64,000 bases of DNA from Bifidobacterium ramosum (GCF_009299505.1 NZ_WBSM01000001.1:584537-648536); one strand, 5' to 3'; numbered from the stretch's first letter, positions 51,908 through 61,343 are shown. Numbers and translations: made by a program. Notes: a model not told the origin generated them from the sequence alone.

Positions 51908-53500
51908 ATGTCACCGAATTCCGTACTCGCACTGTCCCATATCACCTTTACCTATCCCGAAGCTCCGGAACCGCTGTTCACCGACATATCGGTCACGTTC
52001 CCCCGCGGCTGGACGGCCGTATTGGGCGACAACGGCATCGGCAAAACCACGCTGATCCGCATTGCGCTCGGCCGTCTCCGTCCCGATTCCGGCGCCATCT
52101 CCCCCGCCCCGGGCGGCATCGTCGCCGGATACTGTCCGCAGAACACGGACGAGACGCCGGCGAATCTGGACGATTTCGCCAACGACTGGTCACCGGAGGC
52201 ATTGGCCATCCGTCGCGATCTCGGCATCGGCGACGACTGGCCATGGCGCGTGGATACCTTGTCCGGCGGCGAGGCGAAACGACTGCAGATCGCATGCACG
52301 CTGGCATTGCACCCGGACGTGCTCGTGCTGGACGAGCCGACGAACCATGTGGACGCGATGACCCGCGAGCGCATCATCGCCGCGTTGCGCGCGTTCGACG
52401 GCATCGGCGTTCTCGTATCGCATGACGTGGCGTTGATGGACGCGGTGGCCGACCGTTGCGCGTTCTTCGAGCGCGACCATGTGCGCGGAAGAAATGTGAC
52501 CGTCGTGCGAACGCGTCCGGGCAACTATGCCGTCGCATCAGCCAGCGCGGCGATCGACCGGCAGTCCGCGGATGCGATGTTGCGCGACGCTCGCCGCGAA
52601 TCCGCGCGACTGTCGTCGGTCAAGACACAGCGCAAGCATGATGCGACGTTGGAGGTGTCGTCGGCCAGGAATCATCGGTTCGTCGATCCCAAGGACCATG
52701 ACGCGCGCAGTGCGATCAAGTACAACCACAATCCGAGCAGTCTCGGACCGGCGAGCGCCCGCATCGACGCACAGGTCGAGGCCGCGCAGGAACGTGCGGC
52801 GGACATCGTCACCGCGGCAAAACGCTATGACGGCGATCTCTGGATGGATGCCGAGTCGAGCAGCCGACGCGAACTGGCGCGGCTGCCGGAAGGATTCATC
52901 GCCTATGGGACCGACGGTGATGGAAACCGCGGCGAGAACGTTTCCGGCAGCGGTGTCACCATTCCGATGCTGACGGTCGGCGCGCACGATCATATCGGCA
53001 TCAATGGCCCGAACGGCACCGGCAAAACCACGCTGGTCAAGGCACTATTGCGTGCGGTCACGCAGGACGAGCAGCGTACCGGGCTTCCTGTACCGCGGCT
53101 GACGATCGCACAGAACACCACGTCTGAGGATGCCCGATGGGCGATGGAAACGTTGGGCGCATTACCGGCAAAGGAACGCGGCGTCGTGCTGTCGTCCGTC
53201 GCGCAACTCAATGCCGACCCGGATCGGCTGCTTGCCGGCGGCAACCCGTCGCCGGGCGAACTGCGCAAACTGCTGCTGTGCCTGGGGCTACGTCGGCATC
53301 CGCATCTGATCGTCATGGACGAGCCGACGAATCATCTTGATCTGCATTCGATCCAAGCGTTGGGCCGCGCGCTGGCGCGGTACCCTGGCGCGCTCATCCT
53401 CGTCTCCCATGACGAGTGTTTTCTCAGGCAGACCACCACGATCCGCTGGTCATTGCATCCAAGTCCCCACGGGTACGCGCACCTGCATGTTCGCAACTGA
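51908..53500 (+). CDS. ABC-F family ATPase, divergent member
   Basis: 530 residues, two ABC domains, no membrane helices. NBD1 has GDNGIGKTT, LSGGEAKRLQIACT and VLVLDEPTNHVD. NBD2 has GPNGTGKTT, but its signature is altered to PSPGELRKLLLCLG, while LIVMDEPTNHLD is intact. The linker (about 205-300) is Arg/Ala-rich. Members with this shape include antibiotic-resistance and regulatory types. Start ATG follows GGAG. Long leader and context next to a LysR gene fit a conditionally expressed member. Drug specificity cannot be read from sequence. Confidence 0.85.
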   Translation: MSPNSVLALSHITFTYPEAPEPLFTDISVTFPRGWTAVLGDNGIGKTTLIRIALGRLRPDSGAISPAPGGIVAGYCPQNTDETPANLDDFANDWSPEALAIRRDLGIGDDWPWRVDTLSGGEAKRLQIACTLALHPDVLVLDEPTNHVDAMTRERIIAALRAFDGIGVLVSHDVALMDAVADRCAFFERDHVRGRNVTVVRTRPGNYAVASASAAIDRQSADAMLRDARRESARLSSVKTQRKHDATLEVSSARNHRFVDPKDHDARSAIKYNHNPSSLGPASARIDAQVEAAQERAADIVTAAKRYDGDLWMDAESSSRRELARLPEGFIAYGTDGDGNRGENVSGSGVTIPMLTVGAHDHIGINGPNGTGKTTLVKALLRAVTQDEQRTGLPVPRLTIAQNTTSEDARWAMETLGALPAKERGVVLSSVAQLNADPDRLLAGGNPSPGELRKLLLCLGLRRHPHLIVMDEPTNHLDLHSIQALGRALARYPGALILVSHDECFLRQTTTIRWSLHPSPHGYAHLHVRN

Positions 53501-53529
53501 ACTAGCCGGCGACGCATCAGACATCGCAT

Positions 53530-53704
53530 GAAGGCCGTAACTCAACATGTACACGACATTCATGTTGAGTTACGGCCTTCTCCGAGCCCCGCAACGACCG
53601 TAACTCAACAGTATGATGACGTTCTTGTTGAGTTACGGTCGTTTCGGACATGAAAAACGGCCGTATCTCAACATGTTGACGATGATGATGCTGAGTTACG
53701 GCCG
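53530..53704. repeat. Three hairpins with GTAACTCAACA arms
   Basis: Hairpins at 53530-53580, 53593-53643 and 53658-53704 share arms GCCGTAACTCAACA / TGTTGAGTTACGGC, with 11-16 nt loops of unrelated sequence. The third carries one mismatch. They lie between convergent genes (ABC-F and pyrE), so termination is likely, but one hairpin would suffice. Confidence 0.85.
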
Positions 53705-53725
53705 TACGATGTCGCGCGTGGGGAA

Positions 53726-54424
53726 TCAGGCGCCGTACTGGGCGAGGTAGGCGTCGGCGGCGGCCTTGATCTCGGGTGTCACGTACGGTTCGCCGGACGC
53801 GGTGGTGATGTGCTGGCCGGCCTCGAAGATCTCGCGCACGTTGGCGATGGCGAACACCGGGAAGCCGAACTCGGCCTCGACGGCCTTGACGGCGGACAGG
53901 TCGGAGTCCTTGGTCTTCTCCATGCGGTCGACCGAGAGCACGAGGCCCACGACCTCGACGTCCGCTTCGGCCTTGAGCTTGGGGATGACCTCGCGCACGG
54001 CGGTGCCGGCGGTCATCACGTCGTCGACGAGCAGCACCTTCATACCGTCCTTGAGCTGCGTGCCGACCATCATGCCGCCGTCGCCGTGGTCCTTCTTCTC
54101 CTTGCGGTCGAACGTGTAGCCGATCTCCATGCCGTGCGCGGAGGTCAGCGCGATCGCGGTGGACACGCCCAGTGGGATGCCCTTGTACGCCGGGCCGAAC
54201 ACGGTGTCGATGTCGGCGGGCAGATTGCCGGCCTTGATTTCCTCGGCGATCTTCTCGGCGTAGAACGCGCCGAGCGTGGCGATCTTGCGACCGTCGTTGA
54301 ACGCGCCCGCGTTGATGAAGTACGGGGACTTGCGGCCGGACTTCAGGGTGAAGTCGCCGAACTTGAGCGCCTGCGAGTCGAGCAGGAACTCGGTGAAGCG
54401 ATGGTCGAGCGATGCGGTGGTCAT
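53726..54424 (-). CDS. pyrE: Orotate phosphoribosyltransferase
   Basis: 232 residues. Converts orotate and PRPP to OMP. The PRPP-binding loop [14 protein letters not shown] and the N-terminal [16 protein letters not shown] are present, as is the flexible-loop region [15 protein letters not shown] 54424 follows AAGGAG. Last gene of the minus-strand pyr operon, 70 nt after pyrD, and followed by the triple-hairpin region. Confidence 0.95.
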   Translation of the reverse strand: MTTASLDHRFTEFLLDSQALKFGDFTLKSGRKSPYFINAGAFNDGRKIATLGAFYAEKIAEEIKAGNLPADIDTVFGPAYKGIPLGVSTAIALTSAHGMEIGYTFDRKEKKDHGDGGMMVGTQLKDGMKVLLVDDVMTAGTAVREVIPKLKAEADVEVVGLVLSVDRMEKTKDSDLSAVKAVEAEFGFPVFAIANVREIFEAGQHITTASGEPYVTPEIKAAADAYLAQYGA

Positions 54425-54494
54425 GATGTTCTCCTTATCGAAACCGCGGCTCCCCGGTGGAACGGGGAGCCGAAACATACGTCATACGGTGCCG

Positions 54495-55448
54495 TCAGCG
54501 CCAGGTCTCGCCCGCGGCGAGCTTCGCCGCAAGCTCCGGACGTGAGTCGAGCAGGTCGTCGAGTTCGCGCGCCACGCGGATCGGCGCGGTCGGATCGTAC
54601 AATGCGGCCGCGCCCACTTCGACGGCGTTCGCGCCGGCGTACAGGAATTCGAGCGCCTTCTCGCCGGAGTCGATGCCGCCGATGCCGATGATCGGGATGT
54701 CCGGCAAGGCCTGGCGCACGCGCCATACGAAGCCGAGCGCGATCGGGAAGATCGCCGGGCCGCTCACGCCGCCGGTGCGGTTGGAGATGATCGGCTCGCC
54801 GGTGCGGATGTCGATGCGCATGCCGACGAGCGTGTTAATCAGGCTCAGCGCGTCCGCGCCCGCTTCGGCGGCGGCGCGTGCGATGGTCGCGATGTCGGTC
54901 ACGTTCGGCGACAGCTTGACGATCATCGGCTTGGACGTGAGCTTGCGCAGGTGGCCGATGAGTCGGCTCAATGCGACCGGGTCGGTGCCGACGGACATGC
55001 CGCCGTGGCTCACGTTCGGGCAGCTCACGTTGATTTCGAGCATGTCGGCCGGCGAGTCGGCGAGTTTGGCGACGACCTGCGCGTAGTCGTCGTCGCTGTG
55101 GCCGGCGACGTTGGTGACGACGGTCGCGCCGAGTTCCTTGAGCTTGGGCAGTTCGTCGACGAGATAATGGTCGACGCCGGGGTTCTGCAGGCCGACCGCA
55201 TTGACCATGCCGGCCGGGGATTCGGCCGTGCGCGGGCCGGGATTGCCTTCCCACGGCACCGGGGAGACGCCTTTGGTGGAGATCGCGCCCATCTGGCTCA
55301 CGTCGTAGAACCAGCGGCAGGCGGCCAGCTGGAACGTGCCGGACGCGGTGCCGACCGGGTTCTTCCATTCGACGCCGGCGACGACGGTCTTATGCTTCCA
55401 CTCGTACTTCTCGTACACGTTGATCGGGGTGTTGCCGTTCTCGGTCAT
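54495..55448 (-). CDS. pyrD: Dihydroorotate dehydrogenase, catalytic subunit (class 1B)
   Basis: 317 residues. Class 1B enzyme: the catalytic base is Cys in INVSCPNVSHGG, with NAVGLQNPGVD and substrate residues SINTLVG-like NTLVGM and TGGVSGPAIFP. It oxidises dihydroorotate and passes electrons to the PyrK subunit, encoded 4 nt upstream. The start codon follows GGCGTGAGACG. Presence of PyrK confirms the NAD-linked 1B type. Confidence 0.95.
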   Translation of the reverse strand: MTENGNTPINVYEKYEWKHKTVVAGVEWKNPVGTASGTFQLAACRWFYDVSQMGAISTKGVSPVPWEGNPGPRTAESPAGMVNAVGLQNPGVDHYLVDELPKLKELGATVVTNVAGHSDDDYAQVVAKLADSPADMLEINVSCPNVSHGGMSVGTDPVALSRLIGHLRKLTSKPMIVKLSPNVTDIATIARAAAEAGADALSLINTLVGMRIDIRTGEPIISNRTGGVSGPAIFPIALGFVWRVRQALPDIPIIGIGGIDSGEKALEFLYAGANAVEVGAAALYDPTAPIRVARELDDLLDSRPELAAKLAAGETWR

Positions 55449-55452
55449 CGTC

Positions 55453-56283
55453 TCACGCCTCCCATCCGAGCTGTTCCGCGGTGAACACCGGGCCGTCCGA
55501 GCACACCTTCTTGCGGCCTTCCACGGTATCGACCACGCACACCACGCAGGTGCCGTAGCCGCAGCCCATGCGTTGCTCCATGCTCAGCTGGCTCGGGATG
55601 TCGCGCTTGGACGCCCACTGCGCCACCGCCTTCATCATCGGCAGCGGACCGCAGGACAGGATCACCGGCGCAAGACCGTCGCGACTGAGTTCGCCGGCGG
55701 CTTCCATCCGGTCGAGCAGCGTGATGACGTTGCCTTCGGATTCGTCGATGCTCACCGTCGCGTCCGCGTAACGGGATACGTACTGGTCGGCGAAGTGATC
55801 GTTGCGGTAACCGAACACGGCGGTGGTGCGCACGCCGTCGTTCGACTGGAGATGCTGTGCGGTGTAGATGAGCGGCGGCACGCCGAGACCACCGCCGACG
55901 AGGATGTAATGCGACGCGGTCTTCGTGTTGAACGGACGACCGAGCGGGCCGAGCACGTCGATATGGTCGCCGGCCGTAAGTCCGGAGAATTCGGCGGTAC
56001 CCTTGCCGACGACGGCGAAGATGACGCTCACCAGATCGCCGTCCACTTCGCTTACGCCGAACGGGCGCGGCAGCAGTTTCATCGGATCGTGGCTGAACAG
56101 GTTCACGAACTGCGCCGGACGGGCGTGCTTCGCGATGTACTGATCACGGAACGTGAGACGGTACACGCCGTCGGTGAGTTTCGTGACCTCGGTGATCTCG
56201 ACCGTATGGCGGCCGGGGAAATAGCCGGCTTCGGTCGCTTCGGCGACCACGTCGGCGGTGGGGGTGAAGGTTGCTGTAGGCAT
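55453..56283 (-). CDS. pyrK: Dihydroorotate dehydrogenase electron transfer subunit
   Basis: 276 residues. FAD-binding beta-barrel with RPFGVSEV, NAD-binding VGGGLGVPPLIY, and a C-terminal 2Fe-2S cluster with four Cys in MGCGYGTCVVCVV and KKVCSDGP. It transfers electrons from PyrD to NAD. ATG 56283 is close to a GGAAG site; an in-frame extension to 56328 is not needed. It is tightly coupled to pyrD. Confidence 0.93.
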   Translation of the reverse strand: MPTATFTPTADVVAEATEAGYFPGRHTVEITEVTKLTDGVYRLTFRDQYIAKHARPAQFVNLFSHDPMKLLPRPFGVSEVDGDLVSVIFAVVGKGTAEFSGLTAGDHIDVLGPLGRPFNTKTASHYILVGGGLGVPPLIYTAQHLQSNDGVRTTAVFGYRNDHFADQYVSRYADATVSIDESEGNVITLLDRMEAAGELSRDGLAPVILSCGPLPMMKAVAQWASKRDIPSQLSMEQRMGCGYGTCVVCVVDTVEGRKKVCSDGPVFTAEQLGWEA

Positions 56284-56366
56284 TGCTTCCGTGATTCTCC
56301 TCGTCTGCATCAATCTATTCAGCGCCAATATTCCAGCTTACGCTAAGGTCTGCCGCAGCCACCGGC

Positions 56367-57341
56367 TTACCGGTACACGTTCACGCGCAGATCGTCGCGC
56401 ATGTCGCCGGCGGCCTGACGTGCCGCGGAGGCGACCAAATCGAGCGCCTCATCCGCGCTCATGTCCTCGTGGTAGTCGCCGGTCTTCTTCCATGCACCGA
56501 TGATGCCGCGCGACGAGTTGACGATCGCACCGGAACCGTTCTTGTCGAACATGCCGGCGACACCCGCGGCCGTGCCGCCCTGTGCGCCGTAGCCGGGCAC
56601 GAGGAAGAACGTGTGCGGCATGCGTTCGCGCAGCGCCGCGCCTTCCTCGGGGTGGGTGGCGCCGACGACCGCGCCGACGCGCGAGTAGCCGTGGCTGCCG
56701 ATGGTCGCGCTCCCCCAGCCTTCGACCAGGTCGGCGACGTGCTCATAGAGCTTGCCGCCGTCGGCGAGGTCGAGTTCCTGCAGTTCCTTGCTGGACGGGT
56801 TCGACGTGCGCACGAGCACGAAGATGTCCTTGTCAGCGGCCGCCGCCGCGTCCACGAACGGCGTGATGCCGTCGGTGCCGAGGTACGGGTTGACGGTGAC
56901 CGCATCCTCATGCCACGGGTCGAACGGCTGCATGCCGTCCTCGAAGCCCGCGACGCCGCTCAGGTGTCCGGCGTAGGCGGCGGCGGTCGAGCCGATGTCG
57001 CCGCGCTTGATGTCGCCGAGCACATAGAGCCCCTGCTGCTGCGCGTATTCGCAGGTCATCGTGTACGCGTCGACGCCGGCCGGGCCGATCGCCTCGTACA
57101 TGGCGATCTGCGGTTTGACGGCGGGCACGATGTCGGCGACCGCGTCGATGATCGCACGGTTGAATTCGAAATAGGCGACGGCGAGTTGCGCGGCCGGGAT
57201 TTCGGCCGGATCCTCGACGGAGTCGCGCACTTCGTCGGCGAACGATGCGACGACCTGCGGCGGCACGAGCGCCGGCGTCGGGTCAAGTCCGACCACGCTC
57301 GGGTTCTGCGCGTTCTCGATCGCTTCGATCAGTCGATCCAT
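56367..57341 (-). CDS. pyrF: Orotidine-5'-phosphate decarboxylase, type 2
   Basis: 324 residues, the longer type 2 form found in actinobacteria. Motifs: NPSVVGLDPTPALVP, AVKPQIAMYEAIG and YVLGDIKRGDIGSTAAAYA with the catalytic DxKxxDI (D-x-K-R-G-D-I), and FFLVPGYGAQGG for phosphate binding. Converts OMP to UMP. ATG 57341 follows AAAGGA. It lies 118 nt downstream of pyrC, across a dispersed palindromic element. Confidence 0.95.
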   Translation of the reverse strand: MDRLIEAIENAQNPSVVGLDPTPALVPPQVVASFADEVRDSVEDPAEIPAAQLAVAYFEFNRAIIDAVADIVPAVKPQIAMYEAIGPAGVDAYTMTCEYAQQQGLYVLGDIKRGDIGSTAAAYAGHLSGVAGFEDGMQPFDPWHEDAVTVNPYLGTDGITPFVDAAAAADKDIFVLVRTSNPSSKELQELDLADGGKLYEHVADLVEGWGSATIGSHGYSRVGAVVGATHPEEGAALRERMPHTFFLVPGYGAQGGTAAGVAGMFDKNGSGAIVNSSRGIIGAWKKTGDYHEDMSADEALDLVASAARQAAGDMRDDLRVNVYR

Positions 57342-57389
57342 AAACGTTGTCCTTTCGTTGGGAAGAGTGATGGTGGCCACCGTTGATGC

Positions 57390-57438
57390 GGCTCCCCTCT
57401 ATGAGGGGAGCCGTCAGCGAAGCTGACTGAGGAGAGCC
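57390..57438. repeat. Dispersed palindromic element between pyrC and pyrF
   Basis: A 49-nt copy with arms GGCTCCCCTC / GAGGGGAGCC, inner dyad CGTCAGCGAAGCTGAC and trailing GGAGAGCC. Same family as 30104-30152 and 28812-28862. It sits inside the pyr operon, so it may affect mRNA stability or termination of the distal genes. Confidence 0.8.
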
Positions 57439-57458
57439 ACGACGCGTTATGCCATCGA

Positions 57459-58895
57459 TTACCGAATCCGGCTGAACACCAGTTTCGAGCCGATCACCGT
57501 GGCGAGCGGCCGTCCGGTCACCTGCCATCCGCCGAACGGCGTGTTGCGTGCGGCCGAGTGGAACTGTTCAGGATCCACCGTCCAGGATTCCTTCGTGTTC
57601 AGGATCACCAGATCGACGTTCTCGGGATGCTCGACCTTGCTCAGGTCCAGCGTGCGCTTGACCGCGCACTTGGACGACGTGTTGAGCAGCCCGGCCACGT
57701 CGGTCGGCACATGGCCCATGAGATGCTGCGGCGCGACTGACATCAGCTCGATGAGCCGCTGATCGTCGATGTATCCACCCTCCACGAGCACCTTGTGTGC
57801 CACGCCATACGCGCATTCCAGCCCGATGATGCCGTTCGGCGCGTCGAGGAACCCACGTTCCTTCTCTTCGAGCGTATGCGGCGCGTGGTCAGTGGCGAGC
57901 ATGTCGACCGTGCCGTCGGCGATCGCGGCGATCGTCGCCTGACGGTCGGCCGCGGAGCGCAGCGGCGGGTTCATTTTGGCCAGCGTGCCGTACTTCAAGA
58001 GATCCTCGTCGCACAATGCAATGTAGTGCGGTGCGGTCTCGCAGGTGACCGGCAGGCCTTCGGCCTTCGCGTTGCGGATCGCGTCGAACGAGATCGCCGT
58101 GCTCACGTGCTGGAAGTGCACGTGGACACCGGTTTCGCGGGCCTTGTCGATATCCCGCGCCACGATCTTCAGCTCGGTGTCCTCCGGGATGCCGGGCACG
58201 CCGAGTTCGCGCGCGACCGGACCGTCGTTGACCGCGCCGGTGTCGTGGTGTTCGCAGTGTTCGATCAGATACAGACCGGTGTCCTTGACGTTGCGCAGCA
58301 CGTCGTCGAGAATCGCGGGAGTCACGGCGGAACCGTCGTCGCTGACCGCGGTCACCGGATGGGCGATCTGGTATGCGTCCTTGGCTTTCCCGCGCACGGT
58401 CGCGGACGACGGTAGGTAATCGCGCCAACGGGCCGGATCGGTGGCCTCGCCGCCGACGCGTCCCTTTGACGCGCACACGCACAGGTCGTAGCGTACCGGC
58501 AGCGCCGTGCCGTGCGCGGCCTCGTAGTGCTGCAGGTAGTCGATCACCGTGCCATAGCCGGCATCGAGCACTTCGGACGCACCGGACTCGTCGGTCGTGA
58601 CCGGCTCGCCGTCCATCGCGGGCACGGTATTCGGCATGATGAGCACATTCGTGTAGCCGCCCGACGCGGACGCGCGGCAGCCGGAGATCATCGACTCCTT
58701 GTACGTCTGGCCGGGATCGCGGAAGTGCACGTGCGGATCGGCGAATCCGGGCGCGACGGTCAGGCCGGTCGCGTCGAACTCGCCGTTCGTCACCGCGTCT
58801 GGTTCGCTGAACAGTCGGCTCGCGTCGGCGTCGGGAATCACCAGGTCGATGGTCTCGCCGGTGTCCCATACCGTGATGTTGCGCAGGGTCAGCAT
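57459..58895 (-). CDS. pyrC: Dihydroorotase
   Basis: 478 residues, type I dihydroorotase. The metal motif is PHVHFRDPG, further ligands include the His in IEHCEH and HFQHVS, and the catalytic Asp is in LATDHAPHTLEEKERGF. Cyclises carbamoyl aspartate. ATG 58895 starts the family's usual N-terminus; the upstream extension to 59015 would overlap pyrI. It overlaps the pyrI stop region by one base, showing coupling. Confidence 0.95.
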   Translation of the reverse strand: MLTLRNITVWDTGETIDLVIPDADASRLFSEPDAVTNGEFDATGLTVAPGFADPHVHFRDPGQTYKESMISGCRASASGGYTNVLIMPNTVPAMDGEPVTTDESGASEVLDAGYGTVIDYLQHYEAAHGTALPVRYDLCVCASKGRVGGEATDPARWRDYLPSSATVRGKAKDAYQIAHPVTAVSDDGSAVTPAILDDVLRNVKDTGLYLIEHCEHHDTGAVNDGPVARELGVPGIPEDTELKIVARDIDKARETGVHVHFQHVSTAISFDAIRNAKAEGLPVTCETAPHYIALCDEDLLKYGTLAKMNPPLRSAADRQATIAAIADGTVDMLATDHAPHTLEEKERGFLDAPNGIIGLECAYGVAHKVLVEGGYIDDQRLIELMSVAPQHLMGHVPTDVAGLLNTSSKCAVKRTLDLSKVEHPENVDLVILNTKESWTVDPEQFHSAARNTPFGGWQVTGRPLATVIGSKLVFSRIR

Positions 58896-59329
58896 TACAG
58901 CTTCGCTTCCTCGTCGCAGTAGTCGCAACGGTATTCCTGACGCTCGGAGTGCGTCAGGTGGAACATCTGGTCGATGCCGCGTTCGGTGGTGGTCACGCAG
59001 CGCGGGTTCCTGCAAGTGAGGATGTTGACCACATGCTCGGGCAGCGTCGGCGTCTTCTTCTCGACGATCTTGCCGCCGCGCACGATGCCGACGGTCGCGG
59101 TTCGCGCGACGAGGCCGAGCACGTCAAGGTCGATGGCGGGCGTCTTCTTGCCGTCCTCGTCCTCGATCTTGATGATGTCCTTCGTGCCGTACAGGTGGCT
59201 GTCGGTGTTCATGATCAGCGCGAGCTTGGTCTTCGCCGGGTTGATCTTCAGGTATTCGAGCACCTTGAGCGCGGTGCCGGCCGGCACATGATCGATGATG
59301 ATGCCGTTGACGATGCTGGTGACTTCCAT
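58895..59329 (-). CDS. pyrI: Aspartate carbamoyltransferase regulatory subunit
   Basis: 144 residues. N-terminal nucleotide-binding domain with IDHVPAGTALKVLEYL, and a C-terminal zinc domain with four Cys: C106, C111 (CRNPRC) and C135, C138 (CDYC). Binds PyrB and confers allosteric control by nucleotides. Start codon directly overlaps the pyrB stop region by one base. Fits the pyrBI arrangement. Confidence 0.95.
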   Translation of the reverse strand: MEVTSIVNGIIIDHVPAGTALKVLEYLKINPAKTKLALIMNTDSHLYGTKDIIKIEDEDGKKTPAIDLDVLGLVARTATVGIVRGGKIVEKKTPTLPEHVVNILTCRNPRCVTTTERGIDQMFHLTHSERQEYRCDYCDEEAKL

Positions 59330-60324
59330 CAGGCCTTGACCTCCTTGGCTTCAAGCGGTTCGTATCCGGGCAGTTCGTCGCCCACCACGGAGCTTTCGAG
59401 CGCCATGCGCATGAGCATGCCATTCTTCACCTGCTCGAAGTAGGCGGCGCGCGGATCGTTGTCGACGTCGACGGCGATCTCGTTGATGCGCGGCAGCGGG
59501 TGCAGCACGGCCATGCTCGGCTTGGCGAGCTGGAGCTTGTCCTCGTCGAGAATGTACGTGTCGCGCAGACGCAGGTAGTCGTCCTCGTTGAAGAAGCGCT
59601 CCTGCTGCACGCGGGTCATGTACAGCACGTCGAGGTCGCCGATCACGGAGACGAGGTCCTTGACCTCGGTGTAGGAGCAGGACGGGGTCGCGTCGATGCG
59701 GTCGAGCACATACTGCGGGGTCTTGAGCTCGTCGGGGCTGATGAGCACGAAATGCACGTTGCCGAAGCGGCACAGCGTTTCGATAAGGCTGTGCACGGTG
59801 CGGCCGAACATGAGGTCGCCGCACAGGCCGACGGTCAGGTCGGTGACGCGGCCGAAACGCGACTGCAGCGTGGCGAGGTCGGCGAGCGTCTGCGTGGGGT
59901 GCATGTGACCGCCATCGCCGGCGTTGATGACCGGCACGGACGCGGCACGGGAGGCGACGAGCGCGGCGCCTTCCTTCGGGTGGCGGATCGCGACCACGTC
60001 GACGTAGTTGGACACGGTCTTGAGCGTATCGGCGATCGACTCGCCCTTGGACGCGCTCGACAGCTGGGAGCCGGCGAAGCCGATCACCTTGCCGCCGAGG
60101 CGCAGCATGGCGGTTTCGAAGCTCAGGCGCGTGCGCGTGCTCGGCTCGTAGAACAGCGTGGCCAGCACCCTGCCGTCGCAGGTGTGCGCGACTTCCCGGC
60201 GATGGGAATCGATGTACTGCGCCTTGTGCAGCAGTTCCTTGATCTGGCGGAGGGAAAGATCATCGAGCGAGATAACGCTCTTACCAATCATCGGCGTCTC
60301 GACCGACTCATCTGTTACTGACAC
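59329..60324 (-). CDS. pyrB: Aspartate carbamoyltransferase catalytic subunit
   Basis: 331 residues. Carbamoyl-phosphate-binding FYEPSTRTRLSFE, GDGGHMHPTQTLADL and GDLMFGRTVHSL are present. First gene of the operon. GTG 60324 follows GAAAGGTGAG; an in-frame ATG 33 nt later is possible but has no good site. Catalyses the first committed step of UMP synthesis, with PyrI as regulatory partner. Confidence 0.95.
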   Translation of the reverse strand: MSVTDESVETPMIGKSVISLDDLSLRQIKELLHKAQYIDSHRREVAHTCDGRVLATLFYEPSTRTRLSFETAMLRLGGKVIGFAGSQLSSASKGESIADTLKTVSNYVDVVAIRHPKEGAALVASRAASVPVINAGDGGHMHPTQTLADLATLQSRFGRVTDLTVGLCGDLMFGRTVHSLIETLCRFGNVHFVLISPDELKTPQYVLDRIDATPSCSYTEVKDLVSVIGDLDVLYMTRVQQERFFNEDDYLRLRDTYILDEDKLQLAKPSMAVLHPLPRINEIAVDVDNDPRAAYFEQVKNGMLMRMALESSVVGDELPGYEPLEAKEVKA

Positions 60325-60378
60325 GGCTCACCTTTCTTGCGTGAAGCGGATAAGGTGGCCACAGAAGTGACCTATCCG

Positions 60379-60384
60379 ACTATA
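60379..60384 (-). promoter_or_regulatory. Possible -10 box of the pyr operon
   Basis: TATAGT on the minus strand, about 55 nt before the pyrB start. No -35 consensus at 17 nt. No PyrR-type or pyrimidine attenuator structure is obvious in the short leader. Confidence 0.35.
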
Positions 60385-60497
60385 CACGCGACACGCCCAG
60401 CCGCGCGACTCCGCGTGTTCACCCCGCGTTCACCCTCCGCCGAACCGTCCGTCCTCCGCCGTCCCCGCCGCCGGACAGGCATCGTCCTCCCCTCGCG

Positions 60498-60625
60498 CGT
60501 GGCGGAAAACGCTCGCTGAGCATAGCGTCAGCGAGCGTTTTCCGCCACGGCTCCGGTATCGATGATCGTGGTGCGTGGCGGTTTTCGCTCGCTGACGCGC
60601 CGCTCAGCGAGCGAAAACCGCCACG
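60498..60625. repeat. Pair of 52-nt perfect hairpins, TGGCGG family, locus 2
   Basis: Hairpin one (60498-60549) has arms CGTGGCGGAAAACGCTCG and hairpin two (60574-60625) arms CGTGGCGGTTTTCGCTCG, each 52 nt with a 22-bp perfect stem and an 8-nt loop, 24 nt apart. Same order and variants as locus 1. Here it lies between divergent genes (pyrB and the esterase), where a terminator is not expected. Confidence 0.9.
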
Positions 60626-60701
60626 CGTAAAGGGAGGACGAGCCATTTATCCTAGGATGGTTGGCAGGACGTCACGTCGGCATGGAAACGGGAGGAATAC
60701 G

Positions 60702-61343
60702 ATGCTACGGTTCGTCAGTCAGATCGATACGGATCCGTCCACCGCGCACGATCCGCTGTATGTCATGTTCCATGGCTACGGCAACGATGAGTCGGAGATG
60801 ATACGCATTCTCGACGCGGTATATCGGCAGGACGACCGCGCGGACGTGGCATCGCAACCGACGCGTCGGCCGAACTATCTGTCGTTCCGTGGCACAGTCG
60901 ATCGTCCGTACATGGGTGGCAGTTACTGGTATCCGGACGGCTGCGGCGTCGATGAACGCCGCCGTGCATGTTCCACGATCGGCGACGCCGTCGTCTCGCT
61001 GCTGGACGCCGGCATGTTCAGCAACCGTCGCACGATACTGGTCGGCTTTTCGCAGGGCGGCTATCTGTCGTATCGCATGGTCGTCGAGCATCCGACGTTG
61101 TTCGATGCGGCGATCCTGCTCAGCCCATCATTCACAGGCGAAACGGATACCATACTCGCCTCCGACACGCGGTGCTTCCTCGCATACGGCACGGAGGATC
61201 GCACGATTCCACCCGCCGACCAGCTCACCGCGCGTCGCGTGCTCAACACGGCCGGACATCTCGAGTATCACGAATACGCGGGCATGGGCCATGCGATCTG
61301 CGAGCAGGAGATCAGCGACATCCGCATGTTCGTGGACCGTTGA
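60702..61343 (+). CDS. Phospholipase/carboxylesterase family alpha/beta hydrolase
   Basis: 213 residues. Alpha/beta hydrolase with oxyanion segment MFHGYGND, nucleophile elbow GFSQGG (Ser), acid Asp in YGTEDRTIPPADQ, and His in AGMGHAICEQE. This is the usual phospholipase/carboxylesterase (esterase D) layout. ATG 60702 follows GGGAGGAA. The natural ester is unknown. Confidence 0.9.
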   Translation: MLRFVSQIDTDPSTAHDPLYVMFHGYGNDESEMIRILDAVYRQDDRADVASQPTRRPNYLSFRGTVDRPYMGGSYWYPDGCGVDERRRACSTIGDAVVSLLDAGMFSNRRTILVGFSQGGYLSYRMVVEHPTLFDAAILLSPSFTGETDTILASDTRCFLAYGTEDRTIPPADQLTARRVLNTAGHLEYHEYAGMGHAICEQEISDIRMFVDR

